Positions 1-6,351 are shown, numbered from the stretch's first letter. The stretch: 12,964 nt of DNA from Fidelibacterota bacterium (GCA_011049095.1 DSDE01000415.1:1-12964); one strand, 5' to 3'. A program made the numbers and translations. The notes: a model not told the origin generated them from the sequence alone.

Positions 1-297
1 ATGAAACACAGGCCTATTTTGGGGATTAAAATGAAAATTATCGAATCTAATCGGTTAACTCATTGTAAATAATGTGCTAATATTTGCTTTTTAGATTATT
101 TAGGACAGCAGTGATGCAAAAACGATAATTCATTGCAAAATTATGAGCTGAAAAGTTCTTTTCCCGTGTAAAAGGCCCGGATATCCCGATACTATGCAAC
201 GAAGCAAATAGCATAATGATGAATCTCGAGCCAATTTCCGCCAGATTTCCATTTCCTGCTCAAATCTGCCTCTGAGAGATCAGGCTGATAAAAGGAT
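1..297. other. Intergenic stretch downstream of miaB, no supported gene
   Basis: This is AT-rich sequence with stops in all frames. On the minus strand one short frame downstream of miaB runs to a TAA at 141-143, broken by a TAG at 192-194. It has no good start, no recognisable family and no length to support it. A small AT inverted repeat (ATAATT at 125-130, AATTAT at 139-144, 8-nt loop) is present but lacks the GC stem and T-run of an intrinsic terminator. No tRNA, repeat array or convincing terminator is visible. Confidence 0.5.
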
Positions 298-1599
298 TTA
301 ATCTTCCATCGCAAAGAGGGTAACGCCGCGGGCATCGCTTATGCTACGATGAATGAGCTGCTTCGGCTGATAATCTTTTGCCGGAAAAATGACAATCTTA
401 TTATGTGTGGTGCGTCCCATCATCTCGGCCTTGGTCTTGCGGCTGAAACCTTCTACCAAAATGGATTCCTCCTTGCCGATATGCCGCTGATTCTGAGCCA
501 GAGTATGTTCCCGCTGCAAAGCAATCATCGCCTGCAAGCGACGGTCTTTTTCCTCCTCACTCACGTCATCAGCCAGCAGCGCCGCTTTGGTTCCTGGCCG
601 CTCACTGTACTTAAACATAAATGCGGCATCAAAGCGGACCTTCTCCATCAAGTTGAGCGTATCCTCAAAATCCTGAACTTTCTCACCGGGAAAGCCCACT
701 ATCATATCAGTGCTGATGGCCACATCGGGAATGCTTTCCCGAATCTGCTCCACCAGCCTGAGATAATGATCTCGGCTGTAACTGCGGTTCATGGCCTGTA
801 AAACGGCATCAGCGCCGCTCTGCACCGGCAAGTGAATGTGATTGCAGACGACGGGATAATAATCACGGTGCACATCAAAGAGCGCCTGGTCTGCATCCTG
901 GGGATGGGGCGATGTGTAGCGGAGACGCGTCACGCCATCCACCTCTGCCACCGCTTTTAACAAATCGGGAAAACGGTGCTTTTCATGCCGGTAGGAATTA
1001 ACATTCTGCCCTAGTAGGGTAATTTCCCGAAAACCTTGGGCAATCACCTGCCGCGCCTCATTGACCACGCTCTCTAAGCTGCGGCTGCGCTCCCGTCCGC
1101 GGGTATAGGGAACGATGCAGTAGCTGCAGAATTTGTCGCAGCCCCGCATAATGGATATCCAGGCATTGATGCCCTCATTCCGCGCCGGAAAAAGCTCATC
1201 ATAGACCTCAAAGCGAGAAAGTTTGGTATCAACGATATGTTTTTTTCGCGGGGCCTCTTCCAAAATCAAAGGCAAATGACGATAACCATCAGGCCCGATT
1301 ATAAAATTGACGTAAGGCTTTTTCTGAATCAGCTTTTTCTTCAGATTCTGGGCCATACAGCCGATGACGCCGATGAGCACGTCAGGATTTTCCTGCTTGA
1401 AATGAGAAAATTCTCCAAGACGGCTGTGCACCTTGTCTTCAGCGTGTTCCCGAACGCTGCAGGTATTGATGAGCAGCAAATCTGCCTCTTCCGGATAAGC
1501 CGTCGCCTCGTAGCCTTCTCCATTGAGAATGCCCGCCACCAGCTCGCTGTCATAGACATTCATCTGACAGCCATAAGTCTCTATATAATATTTCTTCAT
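298..1599 (-). CDS. miaB: tRNA-2-methylthio-N6-dimethylallyladenosine-37 synthase MiaB
   Basis: This cytoplasmic radical-SAM methylthiotransferase converts i6A37 to ms2i6A37 in tRNAs that read UNN codons. The 433-aa length is normal for the family. The N-terminal UPF0004 domain carries the three auxiliary-cluster cysteines C11 (YGCQMN), C47 (NTCSVRE) and C81 (IGCMAQ). The radical-SAM CxxxCxxC is C154/C158/C161 in RGCDKFCSYC, followed by PYTRGRERSR. The last 65 or so residues fit a TRAM RNA-binding domain. The YGCQMN signature favours MiaB over the relatives RimO and MtaB. GGAAAG lies just upstream of the ATG and supports the start; the stop is TAA. The gene follows hipT by 58 bp on the same strand, so it may be read through from the hip promoter. 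Nothing looks broken. Confidence 0.96.
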   Translation of the reverse strand: MKKYYIETYGCQMNVYDSELVAGILNGEGYEATAYPEEADLLLINTCSVREHAEDKVHSRLGEFSHFKQENPDVLIGVIGCMAQNLKKKLIQKKPYVNFIIGPDGYRHLPLILEEAPRKKHIVDTKLSRFEVYDELFPARNEGINAWISIMRGCDKFCSYCIVPYTRGRERSRSLESVVNEARQVIAQGFREITLLGQNVNSYRHEKHRFPDLLKAVAEVDGVTRLRYTSPHPQDADQALFDVHRDYYPVVCNHIHLPVQSGADAVLQAMNRSYSRDHYLRLVEQIRESIPDVAISTDMIVGFPGEKVQDFEDTLNLMEKVRFDAAFMFKYSERPGTKAALLADDVSEEEKDRRLQAMIALQREHTLAQNQRHIGKEESILVEGFSRKTKAEMMGRTTHNKIVIFPAKDYQPKQLIHRSISDARGVTLFAMED

Positions 1600-1631
1600 T
1601 GTCTTTCCATTTTTCGGAGTGAATTTAACAT

Positions 1632-1655
1632 CGCTGTCGGCTGAATCAAACAGCG
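1632..1655 (-). repeat. Short inverted repeat between hipT and miaB
   Basis: CGCTGT at 1632-1637 and ACAGCG at 1650-1655 are perfect inverted copies separated by 12 nt, lying in the 58-bp hipT-miaB gap. The hairpin has no T-run after it, so it is not a standard intrinsic terminator. It could be an mRNA processing or stabilising hairpin, or chance. Confidence 0.3.
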
Positions 1656-1657
1656 TA

Positions 1658-2584
1658 TTATTCCTGAAGCCGATTCAGTCTTTGCTCTAATAGTTTGATA
1701 TAGTCTTCCTGCTGATTTTCATTGAGAAAGGAATATCTGATGAGATTAATGAATTGCACTTTGTGTTTCAGGAGATTCTGATATTCAGCATCAAGCACTT
1801 TCTCAGGAAGTCCGCAACGGTTCTTCCCAAAATATTCAAAAAAATCAGCTCTGTTAAGCCGGTTCTTTTTTCCTGCCAATGGAAGCGCCAGCTCATCAGC
1901 GCTTTTTCCCAATGCCAGGCTCGTATTCACCAAATCGTAAGCCGGGCTGAGGCTGATAATCCCCTTCCGGCTCAGCAGGGTGAAATTTTTCAGGTGCATA
2001 TCTTCGTTACCGGTGATAAAAGAAAAGAGCAGCCTTTGAAAGAGCTTCTTTTTCTCAATCAGGGGAAAAGTGCAATGGCTGTCAATCACCGTCACCAGCT
2101 TTTCCATCGAAGATTTATATTTACTTCCACGGGGAAGTCCCAGAAGCTGTGAAAAATCTTCGGCGGCATATTTCTTTCCGTGACCATAACGATCAAAGCG
2201 CTTAATGAAAAAGTTCAGGCTTCCATCCTGCGCATATAGCAAGCCGCAAAGGGGAATCTCGATTCCGGCAAGGGCGGCTAATTTCAATGTCAAAGCTTCA
2301 TTTTCGGGAAGCTTTAAATAAGACTCGCTTTGCGGTTTGATGAGAAATGTGCCTCCATTGTCTCTAAGCTCAAATTGCTTATTTTTTGGAGAAAAGATGG
2401 CTGACAATTTTGGCTGCATGCCCTGCACAGACATTTTGCCGGCTCGGGCAATCGCTTCACGGCGTAAATCAGAAGCGCTGAAAGGAAGCGGCAAAAGCTC
2501 AGTGAGACCTCGTGACAAGAGCGACAGCCCGCGTGGACTGTAGATTCCCTCACAAAGCTCAAAAGTGATGGGACAGCGATTCAC
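1658..2584 (-). CDS. hipT: HipT-like Ser/Thr kinase toxin (HipA core without N-terminal subdomain)
   Basis: This is the kinase core of a HipA-family toxin, 308 aa, whereas one-piece HipA proteins are usually about 400-440 aa because they also carry the N-terminal subdomain that is encoded here by the previous gene. Visible motifs are the Gly-rich/autophosphorylation loop SVQGMQPKLS at residues 52-61, the ATP lysine in FLIKP (about K83), the catalytic Asp195 in GNEDMHLKN and the metal-binding Asp217 in SPAYDLVNT. All key kinase residues are present, so it is probably active. Known HipA kinases phosphorylate GltX, and the HipT characterised in enteropathogenic E. coli acts on tryptophanyl-tRNA synthetase; the target here is inferred, not shown. 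Its ATG overlaps the hipS stop as ATGA, implying translational coupling. The stop is TAA. Confidence 0.88.
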   Translation of the reverse strand: MNRCPITFELCEGIYSPRGLSLLSRGLTELLPLPFSASDLRREAIARAGKMSVQGMQPKLSAIFSPKNKQFELRDNGGTFLIKPQSESYLKLPENEALTLKLAALAGIEIPLCGLLYAQDGSLNFFIKRFDRYGHGKKYAAEDFSQLLGLPRGSKYKSSMEKLVTVIDSHCTFPLIEKKKLFQRLLFSFITGNEDMHLKNFTLLSRKGIISLSPAYDLVNTSLALGKSADELALPLAGKKNRLNRADFFEYFGKNRCGLPEKVLDAEYQNLLKHKVQFINLIRYSFLNENQQEDYIKLLEQRLNRLQE

Positions 2585-2898
2585 GACTCATTCTCTATGG
2601 GGAAAACGGTGACAGCTCCCACCAAGTCCGCTCCGGTTGCCATAAGTTGACTCCAAAAATCATTTCTGTCCAGCTTGCAATTTTTCAATAAAGCTTCCAG
2701 AAGCATCCCCTCCGGCAACCAGCCCTCAAAAACCAGCGGAAATCTGTCAAAATGATAAGACTCCTGGCGCACCGGCAAGGTCAATGATACCGGTTCCCCT
2801 TTGTAATCGCTGAAATATGAAAGAATACAGGTGCCATCCTCGTTTTCGGTGAGCAGCGCCGCAGGAATGGAATGCATTTTGATTTCAGCTTTCCTCAT
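2581..2898 (-). CDS. hipS: HipS-like protein (HipA N-terminal subdomain as a separate antitoxin)
   Basis: This 105-aa protein matches only the N-terminal subdomain of HipA (Couple_hipA type): YKGEPVSLTLPV around residues 32-43, FPLVFEGWLPEGMLLEALL around 53-71 and the GADLVGAVTVFP end at 89-100. In the described HipBST systems this free subdomain, not HipB, is the main antitoxin of HipT, and a Trp of HipS is reported to project toward the HipT active site. W60 in EGWLPEG, where ordinary HipA usually has Leu, is a candidate equivalent; that match is inference. The start overlaps the hipB end by 14 nt and the stop TGA shares ATGA with hipT. The split is clean, in frame-shifted overlap with intact ends, so it looks like a real gene pair and not a broken hipA. 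Confidence 0.83.
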   Translation of the reverse strand: MRKAEIKMHSIPAALLTENEDGTCILSYFSDYKGEPVSLTLPVRQESYHFDRFPLVFEGWLPEGMLLEALLKNCKLDRNDFWSQLMATGADLVGAVTVFPIENES

Positions 2899-3112
2899 TA
2901 TATTCCTTCAGGGGACTTTGATAACAAATTTGAATATTCAAGGCGTGGAGCACGGCATTTACCGTTCGCCATTGGACAGTCTCCTTGCCCTTTTCCAGAT
3001 CAAAAATGACTGTTTTACCCACACCGGCCAAGACAGCCAGCTCATTCTGACTTAGCCCGGCTCGCTTTCGATGCACTTTGATGAGTTCTTTGAGTTCCAT
3101 TTTTACTGTCAT
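2885..3112 (-). CDS. hipB: HipB-like HTH (Cro/C1, XRE) transcriptional regulator
   Basis: This small DNA-binding protein is 75 aa with a Cro/C1-type helix-turn-helix over about residues 9-64: a KVHRKRAGLSQNELAVLAGV core, then TVIFDLEKGKETVQWRTVNAVLHALNI. This is the HipB layout, and HipB proteins dimerise and repress their own operon. As the first gene of the hipB-hipS-hipT cluster it overlaps hipS by 14 nt. The start is uncertain: ATG at 3112 and an in-frame ATG at 3100 (fifth codon) both lack a clear Shine-Dalgarno, so translation may be weak or leader-controlled. It is shorter than E. coli HipB (88 aa). The short tail after the HTH (QSPLKEYNEES) leaves no room for a second domain. The stop is TGA. 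Confidence 0.85.
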   Translation of the reverse strand: MTVKMELKELIKVHRKRAGLSQNELAVLAGVGKTVIFDLEKGKETVQWRTVNAVLHALNIQICYQSPLKEYNEES

Positions 3113-3123
3113 AGCGGGAATCT

Positions 3124-3175
3124 ATCATTCTGCTGCTAATGATTCAAGAATATTCTAGCAAATATTTACAATATT
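3124..3175 (-). promoter_or_regulatory. Candidate HipB operator repeats in the hipB leader
   Basis: Just upstream of hipB there is an inverted repeat ATCATT (3124-3129)/AATGAT (3138-3143) with an 8-nt spacer. Known E. coli HipB operators are also short inverted half-sites 8 nt apart, although with different bases. Next to it lie three AATATT copies, at 3149-3154 (inside the perfect palindrome AGAATATTCT, 3147-3156), 3161-3166 and 3170-3175. Their position between the promoter and the start codon suits autorepression. The sequence is AT-rich, so chance is possible. Confidence 0.35.
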
Positions 3176-3198
3176 ACTGCCAAAGCGGTAATATCCCG

Positions 3199-3226
3199 AT
3201 TATAAAAAAACTACTAACTATGCAAA
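3199..3226 (-). promoter_or_regulatory. Candidate sigma-70 promoter for hipBST
   Basis: On the minus strand TTTGCA (3221-3226) and a perfect TATAAT (3199-3204) are 16 nt apart, predicting a start near 3192 and a leader of about 80 nt before hipB. It lies in the 157-bp gap between the amidase stop and hipB. A weaker alternative is the extended -10 TGCTAGAAT at 3152-3160, whose only -35-like match (TTGGCA, 3178-3183) is 20 nt away. Confidence 0.45.
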
Positions 3227-3269
3227 TCCGAATAATTCGTGGGATAATTAGCCCATCGAGACTTTACTA

Positions 3270-3911
3270 TTAATTATGTAGTTGAAAATAGCTTTTCACT
3301 GCCTTGCTGATATTCTGAGCGAGGACAGTCTGCTGCTCTTCATTTCTCAGTATGAACAAATCCGATTCGTTTGAAAGATAACCCAAATTAAGCATAACTG
3401 AAGGAAATGGTGTGTTCAGGATTTTGAAATGGCTGGTCTCCTCGATTTTGTTGAAGTGCATCAGTGACGCCTGAGTGAGCTCTTTTTGAATTGCTTCAGC
3501 GGCTGGTCCGCTCTGCTGTTGATTCCTGATATAGAGATTGATGCCATTATCGTTGCCGTCTTTCGAAAAATTCGTATGCAAAGAAATGAACAGTCTGGCC
3601 TCGATGGAATCCATTTTCGCTATCCGCTCATTCAGCTTTATACTTTCGTCATTACTTCGGGTACAGTAAACACGGTATCCTTCATGCTCCAAAGCCTTTT
3701 TCAACTTTTGGGACAAGGAAAGCATCAGGTCTTTTTCTAAAACAGATTGTGATTGAGCACCGGAATCATCACCGCCATGACCCGCATCAATCAGTACATC
3801 ATAAACATAAGGCATAGACTCAGGATATTGAATAAGCTTATCTCGTACACAGGATTGCATCAGGATAATCACAACTATACCAAACCATATTTGTTTTATC
3901 ATATTATTCAC
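3270..3911 (-). CDS. N-acetylmuramoyl-L-alanine amidase-family lipoprotein (Amidase_3), catalytic Glu replaced
   Basis: This 213-aa protein would act on the amide bond between MurNAc and the stem peptide of peptidoglycan. A hydrophobic N-terminus ends in the lipobox-like LMQSC, with C21 as the lipidation site. The rest is a bare Amidase_3 domain: H45 in DAGHGG, E59 in LEKD and H112 in SLHTN are the expected zinc ligands, and TRSND and NERI are also conserved. The family's closing motif, normally of the form vLvExGFlSN and carrying the catalytic Glu, reads VMLNLGYLSN, so N175 stands where Glu is expected. It may therefore be inactive, a peptidoglycan binder or an amidase regulator. GAGGTG upstream of the ATG is a good ribosome site. 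It follows the ferredoxin frame by 14 bp and probably shares its promoter. The stop is TAA. Confidence 0.87.
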   Translation of the reverse strand: MNNMIKQIWFGIVVIILMQSCVRDKLIQYPESMPYVYDVLIDAGHGGDDSGAQSQSVLEKDLMLSLSQKLKKALEHEGYRVYCTRSNDESIKLNERIAKMDSIEARLFISLHTNFSKDGNDNGINLYIRNQQQSGPAAEAIQKELTQASLMHFNKIEETSHFKILNTPFPSVMLNLGYLSNESDLFILRNEEQQTVLAQNISKAVKSYFQLHN

Positions 3912-3925
3912 CTCATTTTGTTCAA

Positions 3926-4225
3926 TTATTTTCCGATTTCTTCAATGGCTTCCACAGGACAGCCCGTCATTGCTTCCTGCATATCCTCATATTCCGAACA
4001 CCCATAATGGTAATCTGGTCCACCTGTAGCTCCACACTAACCAGAAAATTCCACATGCCCATCCGCTTCCTAAAAACAATGAGGTGCGACATCAATGCAT
4101 CTGCCACAATTGATACATAAATCCTTATGCAAATAATAAGAACTTGTGGCAAATGCCTTCTTAGCAAAAAAAGTTGGCATTATCATTCCAAACCCAAGGA
4201 TTTTAAGTACTATTCTTCGATCCAT
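3926..4225 (-). pseudogene. Tat-exported single-cluster [4Fe-4S] ferredoxin, frame interrupted by two TAG codons
   Basis: Read from ATG 4225 to TAA 3926-3928, this 99-codon frame encodes a ferredoxin with TAG at codon 52 (4070-4072) and codon 63 (4037-4039), and no other stop or frameshift. The N-terminus MDRRIVLKILG, then a hydrophobic run ending KKAFA, is a twin-arginine signal. The body has CINCGRC (C37, C40, C43) and a distal CP (C89) in TGCPVEAIEEI, the full ligand set of a single [4Fe-4S] ferredoxin; A47 stands where many have a fourth Cys that is not a ligand. GGAGA lies 6-7 nt before the ATG (an in-frame ATG at 4237 lacks one). A strong promoter lies upstream and the amidase gene 14 bp downstream. 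Family similarity continues past both TAGs. It is either a pseudogene with two nonsense mutations or a frame read through or recoded at amber codons; the sequence alone cannot decide. Confidence 0.8.
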
Positions 4226-4262
4226 CTTTCTCTCCATTTTTTGCTTCTAATTGCGCTCAATC

Positions 4263-4291
4263 ATTATAGGAATTTTGAGATTATTAATCAA
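4263..4291 (-). promoter_or_regulatory. Strong sigma-70-type promoter for the ferredoxin-amidase pair
   Basis: On the minus strand TTGATT (4286-4291) and a perfect TATAAT (4263-4268) are separated by exactly 17 nt. The predicted start is near 4256, about 30 nt before the ferredoxin ATG at 4225. It sits in the 174-bp gap below the LPP20-like gene, which otherwise holds AT-rich sequence with no clear terminator hairpin. It is the best promoter match I found in the window. Confidence 0.7.
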
Positions 4292-4399
4292 GTTTTTTTC
4301 CGATACAAATATCTGTTAAAAGATTCCATAGAATTCTTGATTATTAAAACTGTATCAAATACAAAAAACTCTTCTACTTATGGATTGGGCAAATCGTAC

Positions 4400-4942
4400 T
4401 TAATTCAATCCTTCCTCAAGCATCCCTTTTCCAGCCTGACTCTTTTTCAGGGACTCGAGAAGCTCCGGGTACTTCTGCAGCTCGCTGTTCAGGTGCGTTC
4501 TAAAATCATTCGCAGCAACCGACATCAGGATATGTGTGCTGGGCATGCCGTCTTGCTCAGTGGACAGCTCCTCAATGCTATGGCTTCCTTTGACCGTTCC
4601 GGTAAGGGATTTTTTCAGCTCTTTAAATTGTGCACTGATTACTGAATCGCTGCCGCCGGCCTCCTTCTCATAAGCTTTCTGCAAATTCTCAACAAACTCT
4701 CCCTGCATTTGCGCCAATTTGACTCTGGCATCCAATTCCGCTTTTTGTCTGGCTATCTGGACAGAGCGGCTTACACCTTTACCAATGACTGCAAAATCCC
4801 CCTGGGCATTCAGCGTTTCAGCCTGTTTTTCCAGTATAAGGAGCGGGTCTTTTTCTCCAAAGGGCTGATAAACAAAATTTGCCCATAAAAAGAGCGCTAT
4901 CACAATCACCGCGAAAAGGCCATAAAGTATTGATTTTTTCAT
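4400..4942 (-). CDS. Single-TM LPP20-like protein of unknown function
   Basis: This 180-aa protein has an N-terminal membrane segment (about residues 4-25, ILYGLFAVIVIALFLWANFVY) and the rest predicted periplasmic. Residues 45-80 or so (GDFAVIGKGVSRSVQIARQKAELDARVKLAQ) match the LPP20 pattern: a short strand with a Gly, then a helix of regularly spaced Ala residues. The middle is charged and helical; TSHILMSVAANDF resembles the second half of such domains. There is no lipobox, unlike Helicobacter LPP20. The start is set at MKKS because AAGGA lies 8 nt upstream; the ATG eight codons earlier (4966) has poor spacing. It is the last gene of the upstream cluster, 29 bp after the response regulator, so it may be part of or a target of that system. 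Its function is unknown. The stop is TAA. Confidence 0.72.
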   Translation of the reverse strand: MKKSILYGLFAVIVIALFLWANFVYQPFGEKDPLLILEKQAETLNAQGDFAVIGKGVSRSVQIARQKAELDARVKLAQMQGEFVENLQKAYEKEAGGSDSVISAQFKELKKSLTGTVKGSHSIEELSTEQDGMPSTHILMSVAANDFRTHLNSELQKYPELLESLKKSQAGKGMLEEGLN

Positions 4943-4971
4943 ATTATTTTCCTTATAAGTTATCATTCCCG

Positions 4972-6351
4972 TTACTTTTCATTGAGAATGCTTTTGATTT
5001 TGGGAAATTTTGCCAATTTACTGCGAAAGGTACTGCGGGGCAGTTTTAGTAATTCCGCCGCCTTGCTGACATTAAAATTTGCTTTTTCCAGAGCTGTATT
5101 TAAAAGAGCTTCCTCCTGTTGGGCCAGAGCCATTTCCAGACCATTCTCCAATAGCGAAGCCTCAGCCGGCTTTATGGTCACATTGGTTGGCGACAGCCCT
5201 TCTGTCACGGTCTGCAGCACCAGAGATTCCCAATCATTGATGCCGGAAAGGGCAATGCAGCGCTCCACAAAATTCTCCAGCTCCCGAATATTGCCTGGCC
5301 AATGATATTTATGCATCTGCTTGAGTAATTCGTGAGAAAGCCGGCTCATCAGTTTTTTAGCGCCATGTTTCTCAAAGAAATGTTCCAGCAGTGTTGGCAG
5401 GTCGTCCATACGCTCCCGAAGGGGAGGCAGTTGAATGGGAATAATATGCAGTCGATAAAACAAGTCTTCCCGAAAACTGCCCTCGGCCACTTTATCTCTG
5501 AGATTCACTTTACTGGCACAGACAACCCGCGCCTGAAAAGCAATCAGTTTGCTGCCGCCTATGCGAGTCAGCTCTTTTTCCTGTAAGACCCGAAGTAATT
5601 TGACCTGCAAGTTAACGGGAAAATCATCAATATCATCAATAAAAAGGGTTCCTCTGCCGGCTCTTTCAAAATAACCGATATGCTGCCGGTCAGCGCCGGT
5701 AAAGGCGCCTTTCTCATGGCCAAAAAGCTCGCTTTCTAAAAGGCTTTCGGGAATGGCAGCACAGTTTATTGCCACAAAGGGTTCTTTGCTGCGATGGCTT
5801 TGCCGATGAAGCGAGCGAGCCACCAACTCTTTTCCAGTGCCGCTTTCGCCTTCGATGAGGACGGTGTAGGGATTATCAGCGACGGCCTGAATAGTGGCTT
5901 TGATGCGCATCATCTTTGCCGTATTGCCAATAAGACTTCGGTCTTCGATGCGCTGTAATTTACTCTTTAGCGCACGGTTTTCATGCTCAATAGCTAACAT
6001 GCGCTGAATATGCCCCAAAGTGCTGAGGAGCTTATCCGGTGAAAAGGGTTTTATCAGATAATCAAAAGCGCCAAGCTTCAGCGCCTCGATTGCTGTCTCC
6101 ACTGTGGCATAAGCAGTGATGACAATGACAAAAGTATCAGGTGAGCTGGCGCTAATGAAGCGCAGGATTTCAATGCCGCTGCTTTCCGGAAGCCGCAGGT
6201 CGCTTATCACCACGTCAAAAGACTTTTTTTTGATGAGCTCCATTCCCTCCGCACCCGTCGCTGCCGATTCAACCCCAAAGCCCTCTTCCTGAAGGGTTTC
6301 TGTCAGACTGATGCGGGTAATTTTCTCATCTTCAATCAGTAAAATTTTCAT
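4972..6351 (-). CDS. Sigma-54-dependent response regulator (NtrC/AtoC family)
   Basis: This 459-aa, three-domain activator remodels RNA polymerase-sigma-54 after phosphorylation. The receiver spans about 1-120 with acidic pocket E8/D9, phospho-acceptor D51 (VISDLRLP), T79 and K101. The AAA+ domain spans about 140-370 with Walker A GESGTGKE (168-175), the sigma-54 contact loop GAFTGA (215-220), FREDLFYRL arginines (294, 300) and WPGNIRELEN. A Fis-type HTH lies at about 428-446 (NVSKAAELLKLPRSTFRSKL). Walker B reads LFIDDIDD (D239, D240), where the family usually has LFLDEIGE, so the second acidic residue is Asp, not Glu. The start at 6351 is chosen over 6357 because GGAG has correct spacing there and the ATG overlaps the kinase stop as ATGA. 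Its partner is surely the adjacent kinase. No -24/-12 promoter was recognised in the window, so its targets are unknown. Confidence 0.94.
   Translation of the reverse strand: MKILLIEDEKITRISLTETLQEEGFGVESAATGAEGMELIKKKSFDVVISDLRLPESSGIEILRFISASSPDTFVIVITAYATVETAIEALKLGAFDYLIKPFSPDKLLSTLGHIQRMLAIEHENRALKSKLQRIEDRSLIGNTAKMMRIKATIQAVADNPYTVLIEGESGTGKELVARSLHRQSHRSKEPFVAINCAAIPESLLESELFGHEKGAFTGADRQHIGYFERAGRGTLFIDDIDDFPVNLQVKLLRVLQEKELTRIGGSKLIAFQARVVCASKVNLRDKVAEGSFREDLFYRLHIIPIQLPPLRERMDDLPTLLEHFFEKHGAKKLMSRLSHELLKQMHKYHWPGNIRELENFVERCIALSGINDWESLVLQTVTEGLSPTNVTIKPAEASLLENGLEMALAQQEEALLNTALEKANFNVSKAAELLKLPRSTFRSKLAKFPKIKSILNEK

Noticed and set aside
141..313. Possible second amber-interrupted small gene after miaB (TAG at 192-194)
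   Set aside because: About 57 codons with one TAG is not unusual by chance, there is no good start or ribosome site, and no family resemblance is seen.
3225..3262. Hairpins after the amidase (TGGG/CCCA and CGAATTATTCG) as a terminator
   Set aside because: Stems are short, and the nearest T-run (3204-3210) is not adjacent but forms the spacer of the hipB promoter.
3967..4167. 66-aa open frame on the minus strand over the ferredoxin
   Set aside because: It lies in a different frame from the ferredoxin reading; the Tat signal, CxxCxxC and CPVEAI motifs are all in the frame from 4225, not in this one.
4127..4645. 172-aa open frame on the plus strand
   Set aside because: It runs through the ferredoxin start, its promoter and the end of the LPP20-like gene, all well supported on the other strand; its composition is AT-driven.
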